Of a stretch of DNA of 8,401 bases, positions 1 through 7,099 are shown in pieces. Positions within the stretch are counted from its first letter, which is position 1. Every line of letters begins with the position of its first letter. The notes beneath the pieces are model-generated. The model worked only from the letters and a program-made list of their open reading frames with translations. It had not been told where the DNA came from and did no database searches. Location: NCBI GenBank assembly GCA_003451675.1, contig DMCY01000083.1, positions 1-8,401 on the forward strand, written 5' to 3'. Source of the DNA: Candidatus Atribacteria bacterium. GTDB lineage: Bacteria; Atribacterota; JS1; SB-45; 34-128. Both the position numbers and the translations under genes were made by a program.

Positions 1-48
1 CATTTCAGCTAAACCTTTTTTTAATTTATAAGTACCTTTATCAACCAA
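1..48 (-). CDS. pdxS: PdxS-like pyridoxal 5'-phosphate synthase subunit, N-terminus only (runs off left edge)
   Basis: Only the first 16 codons are inside the window. Read from a TTG at 48-46 they give MVDKGTYKLKKGLAEM. The stretch KGTYKLKKGLAEM resembles the N-terminus of PdxS proteins, which usually continues with a K-G-G-V-I-M-D-V stretch; that part would lie outside the window. PdxS builds pyridoxal 5'-phosphate from ribose 5-phosphate, glyceraldehyde 3-phosphate and ammonia delivered by the glutaminase PdxT. TTG is chosen because an in-frame TAA lies at 57-55, there is no ATG or GTG between them, and a purine-rich ribosome binding site sits 10 nt upstream. A promoter-like sequence precedes it, and the nifJ terminator separates it from nifJ, so it is probably its own transcription unit. 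The identification rests on a short match from memory and is moderately secure. Confidence 0.6.
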   Translation of the reverse strand, partial: MVDKGTYKLKKGLAEM

Positions 49-58
49 TTTATTTTAT

Positions 59-67
59 CCCCCTCTC
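59..67 (-). promoter_or_regulatory. Ribosome binding site for the TTG start of the pdxS-like gene
   Basis: The minus strand reads GAGAGGGGG here, followed by a 10-nt A/T spacer and then TTG. It is the only strong Shine-Dalgarno-like sequence near the left edge, and it supports the non-ATG start. Confidence 0.5.
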
Positions 68-92
68 TTATACATTTTATTAATCTATTTAT

Positions 93-120
93 ATTATAAT
101 AGAAAAAAATATAAAAACAA
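93..120 (-). promoter_or_regulatory. Candidate sigma-70/sigma-A promoter for the pdxS-like gene
   Basis: A perfect -10 TATAAT lies at 98-93 and a -35-like TTGTTT at 120-115, with a 16-nt spacer. Transcription would start near 86, leaving a leader of about 40 nt. The surrounding DNA is very AT-rich, so chance matches are possible; the -10 box is the stronger half. Confidence 0.45.
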
Positions 121-136
121 CTATTGCTTTAATATT

Positions 137-171
137 CGTATCGAGTATATCGTATTGCGTATCGTGTAAAG
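137..171. repeat. Short heptanucleotide tandem repeat block
   Basis: Five consecutive 7-bp units can be read in phase: CGTATCG, AGTATAT, CGTATTG, CGTATCG, TGTAAAG. Units 1 and 4 are identical, unit 3 differs by one base, and units 2 and 5 are more diverged. The block lies between the nifJ terminator and the pdxS promoter and codes for nothing visible. Its CG-containing units stand out from the surrounding A/T-rich spacer. Confidence 0.5.
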
Positions 172-191
172 AAAAAAAAGAAATCATGGTC

Positions 192-233
192 AAAAAAGAT
201 ACCGCAAATCTTATGGACTTACGGTATCTTTTT
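192..233 (-). terminator. Intrinsic terminator after nifJ, possibly bidirectional
   Basis: AAAAAGATACCG at 193-204 pairs perfectly with CGGTATCTTTTT at 222-233, a 12-bp stem with a 17-nt loop. On the minus strand the GATACCG/CGGTATC core is followed by a run of six T (197-192), the standard form of a Rho-independent terminator. It lies about 50 nt past the nifJ stop codon. Because the stem also carries T residues on the plus strand, it could stop transcription from either side. Confidence 0.85.
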
Positions 234-280
234 GTAATTAATACTTACTATCCCTTATTAAGAAATTATCTACATTATAT

Positions 281-3200
281 TTATTTTTTTACAAAAGATA
301 AAGCTAAATGTTCATACATCTTCCAACGTTTTAAAACCCCTTCTTGAGCTTCTTTTAATAATTTTTTAGCTACTTCTGGCATGGTCCGGGTAAGCATTTT
401 GTATCTATTTTCATTATATATATATTCTTCCAAAGGAATGCTCGGAGCTTTAGAATCCAATTGGAGAGGGTTTTTCCCTTCTTTAGCAAGATCTGGATTG
501 AATCTTATTAAGGGCCAATATCCCGATTGAACTGCTAACTTTTGTTGTTCTAAACCATGAATCAAATTAAAGCCATGGCTAATACAATGACAATAAGCTA
601 TAATAAGAGAAGGGCCATTAAAAGCCTCTGCTTCCTGGAAAGCTTTAATAACTTGCGCATCGTTAGCTCCCATTGCCACTCGGGCCACATATACATCTCC
701 ATAGGAAATTGCCATCATTGCCAGATCCTTCTTGAAAGTCCTCTTGCCTCCAGCAGCAAACTTGGCAATTGCTCCAAGAGGAGTCGCTTTAGACATCTGT
801 CCACCAGTGTTAGAATAAGTTTCTGAATCTAATACTAAGATATTGACATTACGCCTCTGGGCAATAACATGATCTAATCCTCCATAACCGATATCATAGG
901 CCCATCCATCTCCTCCTAAAATCCATACACTCTTTTTAGTAAGAACATCTATTAAGCTAAGCAAGTCTTTTGCTTCTACTTTGTCTATTTCTTTCAATTT
1001 CTTTTCTAATGTTTTTACTCTTTCTCTCTGTTTGTATAGTCCCTCCTCGGTAGACTGATCGGCTGTTTTAATTTCGCTAACTAAATCTTTCCCTATATCA
1101 GAAGAAAGTCTATCCAATAATTCTAAGGCATATTCAAACTGTTTATCTATAGCTAATCTCATGCCTAATCCAAATTCAGCATTATCTTCGAAGAGAGAAT
1201 TAGACCAAGCTGGGCCCTTACCTTCTTTATTATAGGTCCAAGGAGTAGTAGGCAAATTTGCCCCATAAATAGAAGAACACCCGGTAGCATTAGCTACAAC
1301 TGCATGGTCTCCAAACAATTGACTTAAAAGTTTTACATACGGAGTCTCACCACAGCCAGCACAAGCACCGGAGAATTCGAAAAGCGGCTGCAAGAACTGA
1401 ACATTTCTAACTGCACTAAGTTTTAACTCTTTTCGGTCAACTTCAGGAATTCCTAAGAAAAATTTCCAATTTTTGGATTCCTGTTCTCTAACAGAAGGTT
1501 GAGAAACCATGTCTAAAGCTTTCAGTCCAGGATTAGTTCTATTCTTTGCCGGACAGTTCACTACACAAAGACCACATCCAGTACAATCTTCAGGAGAAAC
1601 CTGGATAGTAAATTTCATTCCTTTAAATTGAGAATTTTTTGCTTCTGCAGATTTAAAATTATCCGGTGCGGAAGAAAGTAATTTTGGATCATAAACCTTA
1701 GCTCTAATAACTGCATGAGGGCATACCATAACACATTTTCCACACTGGATACAGGTATCAGGATCCCAGGCAGGAATTTCTTGAGCAATATTTCTCTTTT
1801 CCCATTGAGTAGTACCACTGGGAAAAGTTCCATCAGGAGAAAAAGCACTAACAGGTATATCATCTCCCTGTCCAGCAATTATCTTTGCAGTTACCTTTTG
1901 CACAAATTCAGGTGCTTCTACTGGAACAGAAAGATGTTTCGCTAATTTACTATTAGCTTTACTTGGGACTTTAACCTCATGAAGGTTAGAAAGTGCATTA
2001 TCTACTGCGGCAAAATTAGTATTTACTATCCTTTCTCCCTTTTTACCGTAACTCTCTTTAATGTGACGTTTTATTGCTTTTATTGCCTTTTCAATGGGAA
2101 TAACATTACTAAGAGAGAAGAAACAAACTTGCATTATAGTATTGATTCTTCCCCCTAAACCTACTTCTTTGGCAATCTTATAAGCATCAATTACAAAGAA
2201 ACGCAGTTTCTTCTCGATAATAGTCTCTTGAACCGAATAAGGCAGGTGTTCCCACACTTCTTCAGCAGAATAATGACTATTAAGAAGAAATACTGCGCCT
2301 GGTTGGGCAGCACTTAATACATCATAACGCTCTAAGAAGGAGAACTGATGACAGGCTACAAAATTTGCTCGATTGACTAAATAAGTAGAATGAATAGGAG
2401 TTGGGCCAAACCTTAGATGAGAAATGGTAAGTGAACCAGCTTTCCGAGAATCATAAACAAAATAACCTTGAGCATAATTATCGGTTTCTTCACCGATAAT
2501 CTTTATAGAATTTTTATTAGCTCCTACAGTACCATCTGAACCAAGACCATAAAAGATTGCCCGAGTTCTATCAGCAGGTTCTATGGAAAAATTAGGATCA
2601 TAAGAAATGCTGGAATGTGTTACATCATCATTTATTCCTATCGTGAAATGATTTTTAGGAACTTCTTTTTTCATCTCCTCAAATACTCCTTTTACCATAG
2701 CGGGAGTAAATTCTTTAGAAGAAAGTCCGTATCTTCCTCCGGTTATTTTGGGAGTCTTTTCGAAAGGAACTATCCCTTCAGATATCCCTTCTTGTATTGC
2801 AGTTACTATGTCAGTATACAATGGTTCTCCAATGCTCCCCGGTTCTTTGGTGCGATCTAAAACAGCTATAGTGTTTACAGTTTTAGGGAGAGAATTAATA
2901 AAATGTTTAATGGAAAATGGTCGGTAAAGACGAACTTTTATTAAACCTACTTTTTCTCCTTTTTTCATCAAATATTCCACTGTTTCTTGCGCTGTTTCAG
3001 CTCCTGAACCCATTAATACGATAATCCTTTCAGCATTCGGGGCGCCAAAATATTGGAACAGTTCGTATTTTCTCCCCGCAACCTTCTCAAATTTTTCCAT
3101 AACTTTCTGCACAATATCCGGGCAATTAAGATAATAAGGATTGACTGTTTCTCTTGCTTGAAAGAATACATCCGGATTTTGAGCTGTCCCTCTAATAAAA

Positions 3201-3841
3201 GGATTATCAGGAGAAAGTGCTCTTTTTCGATGAGCCCTTACTAAATCATCATTAATTAAGAGTCTCATTTCTTCAGGAGTTAAAAGTTCATTTTTAGAAA
3301 TTTCATGTGAAACACGAAAACCATCAAAGAAATGAAGAAATGGTACTCGAGATTCTAAAGATGCCGCTTGAGCAATTAAGGGGAAATCCATGGCTTCCTG
3401 AACTGAATTGGAAGCAAGTAAAGCGAACCCGGTTGATCTGGTTGCCATTACATCACTATGATCACCAAATATGGAAAGGGCCTGACAGGCTACTGAACGA
3501 GCAGCAACATTAAATACGGTAGAAGTCAATTCCCCGGCAATTTTATACATATTAGGAATCATTAATAAAAGTCCCTGGGAAGCGGTAAAAGTTGTAGTAA
3601 GACCTCCTCTTTGTAAGGATCCGTGAACTGCTCCCGATGCACCTCCTTCGCTTTGCATTTCAGTCACTTGAGGAACCGTTCCCCAAATATTAGTCTTTCC
3701 TTCAGCAGCCCAAAGATCAGCAAATTCACCCATAGGTGAAGAAGGGGTAATAGGATATATGGTTACAACTTCACTTAGATGATATGCTGTATGAGCAGCT
3801 GCGGTATTCCCATCAATAGTAATTTTTTTTCTATTTATCAT
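281..3841 (-). CDS. nifJ: Pyruvate:ferredoxin (flavodoxin) oxidoreductase, single-chain, full length
   Basis: This 1186-residue enzyme oxidatively decarboxylates pyruvate with CoA to acetyl-CoA and CO2 and passes electrons to ferredoxin or flavodoxin in the cytoplasm of anaerobes. The N-terminal pyruvate-binding domain shows YPITPSSPMGE (29-39), with T32, E65 and R115 at the positions of the active-site residues of the Desulfovibrio enzyme. A two-cluster ferredoxin domain follows: C697, C700, C703, C707 and C753, C756, C759, C763. The C-terminal thiamine diphosphate domain carries the third-cluster cysteines C827, C830, C855 and C1084/C1086 (in YCHCISHG), GGDGW (976-980) and SNTGGQ around N1011. 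The length matches the family; there is little room for the extra C-terminal domain of the Desulfovibrio africanus protein (about 1232 residues). Start: ATG with GGAGGT 5 nt upstream (3852-3847). A terminator follows the stop. No key residue is missing. It lies 159 nt after recR and is probably functionally unrelated to it. Confidence 0.97.
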   Translation of the reverse strand: MINRKKITIDGNTAAAHTAYHLSEVVTIYPITPSSPMGEFADLWAAEGKTNIWGTVPQVTEMQSEGGASGAVHGSLQRGGLTTTFTASQGLLLMIPNMYKIAGELTSTVFNVAARSVACQALSIFGDHSDVMATRSTGFALLASNSVQEAMDFPLIAQAASLESRVPFLHFFDGFRVSHEISKNELLTPEEMRLLINDDLVRAHRKRALSPDNPFIRGTAQNPDVFFQARETVNPYYLNCPDIVQKVMEKFEKVAGRKYELFQYFGAPNAERIIVLMGSGAETAQETVEYLMKKGEKVGLIKVRLYRPFSIKHFINSLPKTVNTIAVLDRTKEPGSIGEPLYTDIVTAIQEGISEGIVPFEKTPKITGGRYGLSSKEFTPAMVKGVFEEMKKEVPKNHFTIGINDDVTHSSISYDPNFSIEPADRTRAIFYGLGSDGTVGANKNSIKIIGEETDNYAQGYFVYDSRKAGSLTISHLRFGPTPIHSTYLVNRANFVACHQFSFLERYDVLSAAQPGAVFLLNSHYSAEEVWEHLPYSVQETIIEKKLRFFVIDAYKIAKEVGLGGRINTIMQVCFFSLSNVIPIEKAIKAIKRHIKESYGKKGERIVNTNFAAVDNALSNLHEVKVPSKANSKLAKHLSVPVEAPEFVQKVTAKIIAGQGDDIPVSAFSPDGTFPSGTTQWEKRNIAQEIPAWDPDTCIQCGKCVMVCPHAVIRAKVYDPKLLSSAPDNFKSAEAKNSQFKGMKFTIQVSPEDCTGCGLCVVNCPAKNRTNPGLKALDMVSQPSVREQESKNWKFFLGIPEVDRKELKLSAVRNVQFLQPLFEFSGACAGCGETPYVKLLSQLFGDHAVVANATGCSSIYGANLPTTPWTYNKEGKGPAWSNSLFEDNAEFGLGMRLAIDKQFEYALELLDRLSSDIGKDLVSEIKTADQSTEEGLYKQRERVKTLEKKLKEIDKVEAKDLLSLIDVLTKKSVWILGGDGWAYDIGYGGLDHVIAQRRNVNILVLDSETYSNTGGQMSKATPLGAIAKFAAGGKRTFKKDLAMMAISYGDVYVARVAMGANDAQVIKAFQEAEAFNGPSLIIAYCHCISHGFNLIHGLEQQKLAVQSGYWPLIRFNPDLAKEGKNPLQLDSKAPSIPLEEYIYNENRYKMLTRTMPEVAKKLLKEAQEGVLKRWKMYEHLALSFVKK

Positions 3842-3846
3842 GCTGT

Positions 3847-3895
3847 ACCTCCATTTTATTAAAATTTTTTTATTAACTTAAGACTTCTTTAGTCT
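3847..3895 (-). promoter_or_regulatory. nifJ leader: strong ribosome binding site and small inverted repeat
   Basis: GGAGGT at 3852-3847 sits 5 nt from the nifJ ATG and fixes the start. Upstream, AGACT (3881-3885) and AGTCT (3891-3895) form a 5-bp inverted repeat with a 5-nt loop, which extends imperfectly on both sides (TTA and AA). It is not followed by a T-run, so it is not a convincing terminator; it could be an operator. The rest of 3842-4000 is A/T-rich. I see no clear -35/-10 pair, so whether nifJ has its own promoter is open. Confidence 0.4.
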
Positions 3896-4000
3896 AACAG
3901 ATAAATTAAAAAAACTAAAGTAATCTATCTTAAAAATATAACTCATAAAATTAGAAAAAGATTTTTTAATGCTGGAGTAATGACATAAGAGATTGCTTAA

Positions 4001-4606
4001 TTATTTAATTTCTTGCCTTCCTATTAAGGCTTGAGTTAAAGTCACTTCATCGGCAAATTCCAAACTTCCCCCTATAGGCACACCATAGGCAATACGGGTT
4101 ACTTTTATATTTAAAGGTTCAATCAATTTAGTAATATAAGAGGCGGTAACTTCTCCCTCAATATTGGGATTAGTGGCTAATATTATCTCTTTCGTTTTTT
4201 CAGTTTTTAATCTTTTTAATAGACTATTAATTTTTAAATTTTCTGGTTCTACTCCGTCTAAAGGAGAGATTGCTCCTTCCAAAACATGATATGAACCCTT
4301 ATATTCCCCCGTATTTTCTATGGCAATCAAATCCCTTACCTTTTCTACGACACATATAATAGACTTATCTCTATTAATATTCTGGCAAATTTCACATATT
4401 TCTTGATCGGTTATATTGCCACAAATCGAACAATGTTTAACTTTTTCTTTGGCCTCTAATATTGCCTTAGCTAAACTTGCAACGCTTTCCGAGGAATTCT
4501 TTAAAATATAAAAAGCTAATCTCTGGGCTGTCTTGGGACCTATGCCCGGCATTTTTGAAAATTCATCAATTAATCTAGCAAAAGGTTTAGTATATCTAAA
4601 TGACAC
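4001..4606 (-). CDS. recR: Recombination mediator protein RecR
   Basis: RecR works with RecO (and RecF) to load RecA onto SSB-coated single-stranded DNA in gap repair, and forms a ring that clamps DNA. The 201 residues match the family length (about 198-201). Visible parts in order: an N-terminal helix-hairpin-helix with PGIGPKTAQRLAFYIL (20-35); a four-cysteine zinc finger C59, C62, C71, C74; a Toprim domain from about residue 82 with VVE (86-88) and later NPNIEGEVTA; and the C-terminal AYGVPIGGSLEFADEVTL segment typical of RecR. The start codon is GTG (4606-4604), supported by GGAGG 5 nt upstream. The gap after ybaB is only 12 nt and the ribosome binding site overlaps the ybaB stop, so the two are probably translationally coupled. 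The dnaX-ybaB-recR order is widely conserved in bacteria. Confidence 0.97.
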   Translation of the reverse strand: MSFRYTKPFARLIDEFSKMPGIGPKTAQRLAFYILKNSSESVASLAKAILEAKEKVKHCSICGNITDQEICEICQNINRDKSIICVVEKVRDLIAIENTGEYKGSYHVLEGAISPLDGVEPENLKINSLLKRLKTEKTKEIILATNPNIEGEVTASYITKLIEPLNIKVTRIAYGVPIGGSLEFADEVTLTQALIGRQEIK

Positions 4607-4611
4607 CTTTG

Positions 4612-4619
4612 CCTCCTCT
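4612..4619 (-). promoter_or_regulatory. recR ribosome binding site overlapping the ybaB stop codon
   Basis: AGAGGAGG on the minus strand ends 5 nt before the GTG start of recR, and its first base is the last base of the ybaB TAA (4621-4619). This decides the GTG start and suggests that ribosomes finishing ybaB re-initiate on recR. Confidence 0.75.
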
Positions 4620-4927
4620 TAAAATAATCCAGGAACATCTATACCCCCGGTTAATTTACTCATTTCTTGAGCAGCTAGTTCCTTTGACTGACGTAGTGAC
4701 TCATTGACTGCTGCCAAAATTAAGTCTTCTAACATCTCTTTTTCATTTGCATCTATTACATCTGGTTCTATTTTAATTTCTTTAATTTCCTGTTGGCCAT
4801 TTACTACAATCTCAATCATCCCTCCCCCAGAAGAAACTCTAACTTCCTTTTGGGCCAACTCTTTTTTCATTTCTTCCATCTTTTTCTGCATAACTTGCGC
4901 TTGTTTCATAAGAAATTTCATATCCAT
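4619..4927 (-). CDS. ybaB: YbaB/EbfC family nucleoid-associated DNA-binding protein
   Basis: The 102-residue protein belongs to the small YbaB/EbfC family, dimeric DNA-binding proteins found on the nucleoid and nearly always encoded between dnaX and recR. Family traits seen here: an N-terminal helix rich in M, K, Q and E (MKFLMKQAQVMQKKMEEMKK), a glycine-containing turn VSSGGGMIEIVVNGQQEI followed by beta strands, an IEPDVID segment, an acidic helix ML-EDLILAAVNESLRQ, and a short glycine-rich end. The first ATG (4927) is 12 nt from AGGAGG (4945-4940), slightly long. A second ATG two codons on (4921) would be 18 nt away and is less likely. The gap after dnaX is 32 nt and that to recR 12 nt, consistent with one operon. 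The precise cellular role of this family is still loosely defined. Confidence 0.95.
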   Translation of the reverse strand: MDMKFLMKQAQVMQKKMEEMKKELAQKEVRVSSGGGMIEIVVNGQQEIKEIKIEPDVIDANEKEMLEDLILAAVNESLRQSKELAAQEMSKLTGGIDVPGLF

Positions 4928-4959
4928 TGCTTTCTTTTTCCTCCTTTCTCTAATATAGT

Positions 4960-6696
4960 CTATTTTTTCTTAATAATCGTTCCTTCAAATAAATTTAACG
5001 ACTCTCTAATTAATATATTATCTTCCGGGACCTCATTACTTCTTTTTTTTACATTATCTTTTTCTTCTCCTGCTCTTTCTCCTCGTTCATTTCCCTCTTC
5101 ATTCCTTGTTCTTGCGGCTTTTTTCTTATTTTCTTGTTCAGCCTCTAAAAAAGAATCCTCTTTGCCATTGTCGTTAATAATACATTCTATAGTTAAAAGC
5201 CTGCCGGTCTCTTCTTTGATTAAATCTTGCAATAAAATCTTGTTATTTTTCTTTTCTAAACTCTCTTTGTGAAAGGTATATTTCTTATTAAATCCGATTA
5301 TCAATTTATCATTTTCTATAGTAACCAAATTGTTAGCTATAATAAAAGAATAGACAGCCATTTTAGTTTTTTTTATCTTATTTAAAATTGTAGTCCAGGC
5401 CCGGTTAAAATCTAAATCAACAGATACTTCTTTGGTCTGAATAGAGGAATCTTCTTTAGTTTTAACCTTATCCTGGATCTTCTTCTTTGGTGGCATTTCC
5501 TCTCTTGTTACTGCATTTTTCTTGCTCGATTCTGATACACCTTTCTTTGCAGAGAAGTCTAACAAATATTTATCTTTTTCTTCTTTAACCTCTTTTAAAG
5601 AATAATTCTCACCTGCAGTAAATTTTATAACCAACATCTCCAGTAAAATCCAGGGATGGCGGGTATACCTCATCTTTCTTTCTGCTTCGGCCAGATAATT
5701 AACAATATTAAATAATTTTTCCAATTTAATCATTTTAGATTGTTTTAACAAACTTTCCCTATTTTCAGTAAATATACCCTTAAGATTCAGTATTTCTTTT
5801 TGGCAAACTTTGGCTAAAGATAAATTATGAACATATTCCATTAAATTTTTTATAAATTGGGAAGCATCTTCTCCTAAATCAGATGTCCGGTTAATTATCT
5901 CTATCCCTTTAAGCGTGTCATTTTTTATTATTGCCCCTAAAAACTCAAAAAAAACTTCTTCCTCAATTATTCCTAAAACCTCTCTAACGCTTTGAGAAGT
6001 TATATCTTTGCCACAATAAGCAATTATTTGATCTAAAGCACTTTCAGCATCACGCATAGAACCCGTCGAACTTCGGGCTATTATGTCTAAACTTTTATCA
6101 TCTATATTCAATTTTTCATCTTTAACAATCATCTTTAATTTAGCCACAATGTCCGCTAAAGATATCCTTCTAAAATTAAACCACTGACATCGGGATAAAA
6201 TAGTACTGGGAATTTTATGAGGATCGGTAGTGGCAAATATAAAGATTACATGGGGTGGTGGTTCCTCCAAAGTTTTTAACAAAGCATTAAACGCCCCTTG
6301 AGATAACATATGTACTTCATCAATAATATATATCTTATATCTTCCCTCAGCAGGTGCAAAGTTAATTTTATTTCTTAACTCTCTAATGCTATCAACTCCA
6401 TTATTAGAGGCACCGTCTATTTCTATTACATCCATAGAATAGCCATCGGTGATTCTAATACATCTCTCACATTTGTTGCAGGGATGAAGAGTTGGCCCAT
6501 TTTCGCAGTTTAATGATTTAGCTAAAATACGAGCAGTGGTCGTCTTTCCCACTCCTCTTGGACCAGAAAAGATATAAGCATGGGAAGTTCTGTTTAGAGA
6601 AATAGCATTAATTAAAGTTTGAGTAATATGTTTCTGTCCGATTATATCCTCAAAAGTCTGTGGTCTCCATTTACGATAAAGTGATTGATGTTCCAT
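4960..6696 (-). CDS. dnaX: DNA polymerase III subunits gamma/tau (clamp loader ATPase DnaX)
   Basis: DnaX is the ATPase of the clamp loader that opens the beta sliding clamp at the replication fork. Its 578 residues show Walker A GPRGVGKT (45-52), a zinc module C64, C73, C76, C79, Walker B IIDEVH (124-129), LLKTLEEPP (139-147), sensor-1 region FATTDPHKIP (154-163), the SRC arginine finger R169, and sensor-2 GSMRDAES (R215). The clamp-loader oligomerisation domain runs to about residue 365. A charged linker follows, then a C-terminal domain from about 427 (DLDFNRAWTTIL and onward), as in Firmicutes tau. The last about 60 residues are Lys/Glu/Arg-rich. Start: ATG with AGGGAGA 4 nt upstream (6707-6701). 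Two A8 runs (5374-5367 and 5050-5043) sit in the 3' third. The first could give a shorter gamma-like form and is listed separately. First gene of the dnaX-ybaB-recR operon. Confidence 0.97.
   Translation of the reverse strand: MEHQSLYRKWRPQTFEDIIGQKHITQTLINAISLNRTSHAYIFSGPRGVGKTTTARILAKSLNCENGPTLHPCNKCERCIRITDGYSMDVIEIDGASNNGVDSIRELRNKINFAPAEGRYKIYIIDEVHMLSQGAFNALLKTLEEPPPHVIFIFATTDPHKIPSTILSRCQWFNFRRISLADIVAKLKMIVKDEKLNIDDKSLDIIARSSTGSMRDAESALDQIIAYCGKDITSQSVREVLGIIEEEVFFEFLGAIIKNDTLKGIEIINRTSDLGEDASQFIKNLMEYVHNLSLAKVCQKEILNLKGIFTENRESLLKQSKMIKLEKLFNIVNYLAEAERKMRYTRHPWILLEMLVIKFTAGENYSLKEVKEEKDKYLLDFSAKKGVSESSKKNAVTREEMPPKKKIQDKVKTKEDSSIQTKEVSVDLDFNRAWTTILNKIKKTKMAVYSFIIANNLVTIENDKLIIGFNKKYTFHKESLEKKNNKILLQDLIKEETGRLLTIECIINDNGKEDSFLEAEQENKKKAARTRNEEGNERGERAGEEKDNVKKRSNEVPEDNILIRESLNLFEGTIIKKK
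5363..5374 (-). promoter_or_regulatory. dnaX: Candidate slippery site for a shorter dnaX product (A8 then -1 frame stop)
   Basis: Codons 441-444 of dnaX are ATA AAA AAA ACT, an A8 run holding the heptamer A AAA AAA in the correct phase for -1 slippage. After a -1 shift the next codons are AAC TAA, so translation would stop at 5363 and yield 444 residues, ending just inside the C-terminal domain. RNA polymerase adding one A would give the same product. Known parallels are the A AAA AAG site of E. coli dnaX (gamma form about 431 residues) and the A9 run of Thermus dnaX. I see no convincing upstream Shine-Dalgarno stimulator or stable downstream hairpin. In an AT-rich gene an A8 over two lysine codons could be chance. 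Confidence 0.35.
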
Positions 6697-6728
6697 AAAA
6701 TCTCCCTAATAACCTAATCTGAAGTTAG

Positions 6729-6760
6729 GCAAAAATTTCCTTAAAATCATAAATTTTTGC
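6729..6760 (-). repeat. Perfect 10-bp inverted repeat between SRP RNA and dnaX
   Basis: GCAAAAATTT (6729-6738) and AAATTTTTGC (6751-6760) are perfect inverted copies separated by 12 nt. A second small hairpin, CCTAA (6713-6717) with TTAGG (6725-6729), follows on the minus strand. The location, after the SRP RNA 3' end and before the dnaX ribosome binding site, suggests a weak terminator or attenuator or an RNA-processing structure. The stem is mostly A/T and lacks a separate T-run, so its function is uncertain. Confidence 0.4.
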
Positions 6761-6782
6761 TTTATTTCCAACTATAATTTAA

Positions 6783-7053
6783 TGATCGTGCACCTACCTC
6801 CGATTCACCTCCCCAAGCGATACTAAGACAGTTTGCTCCAATCAGGTTTACCTGCGGCACCCAAAGAGATTTGCTTACCGCTGCTTCCTTCCAGATCTGA
6901 CGGAGTTCACAATTCTTTGCCGCACAGGGCCCAATCTTCATCACCACTTATTTTAGCCAGCCTTAAAAAGATAAAACCTCGGGTAGGAATTCAACCCTGC
7001 TATAGCGGATTGCAGGTTACAGGGCACCGCTATCTCCCCGTCTAGCACGATCA
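6783..7053 (-). ncRNA. ffs: Signal recognition particle RNA, long Firmicutes type with Alu domain
   Basis: SRP RNA binds Ffh and targets nascent membrane and secreted proteins to FtsY and the translocon. On the minus strand the 5' part contains GGTGCCCTGTAACCTGCA and CCGCTATAGCAGGG, closely like the Alu domain of the Bacillus 271-nt scRNA. The middle holds GGAAGGAAGCAG (6892-6881), the conserved GGAA-capped helix 8 that binds Ffh. The 3' part ends with GGTGCCGCAGG and GGAGGTAGGTGCACG. The ends are complementary: TGATCGTGC (7053-7045) with GCACGATCA (6791-6783), closing the long rod. The resulting 271 nt matches the Bacillus length, though the exact processed ends are inferred. The place between tadA/tRNA genes and dnaX is the conserved Bacillus-like one. 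A TAAAAT at 7062-7057 could be its -10 box; the -35 is poor. Reading frames inside this region are not genes. Confidence 0.95.
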
Positions 7054-7099
7054 TCTATTTTAATCTTAAAATATTTACTTATGAAAATCATTTTAAAAC

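Noticed and set aside
137..171. CRISPR-like array
   Set aside because: The units are only 7 bp, contiguous and without spacers.
557..3513. Several plus-strand and alternative-frame open frames of 60-90 codons
   Set aside because: They are shadows of nifJ, which has complete motifs throughout; none has a good ribosome binding site or a recognisable product.
4704..5272. Plus-strand frames of 84 and 159 codons opposite ybaB and dnaX
   Set aside because: They are rich in F, S and L because they read the reverse of Lys/Glu-rich coding sequence; this is a composition effect, not a membrane protein gene.
6762..7045. Short reading frames on both strands (61 and 70 codons)
   Set aside because: They lie within the SRP RNA gene and its flank, and show no protein-like features.
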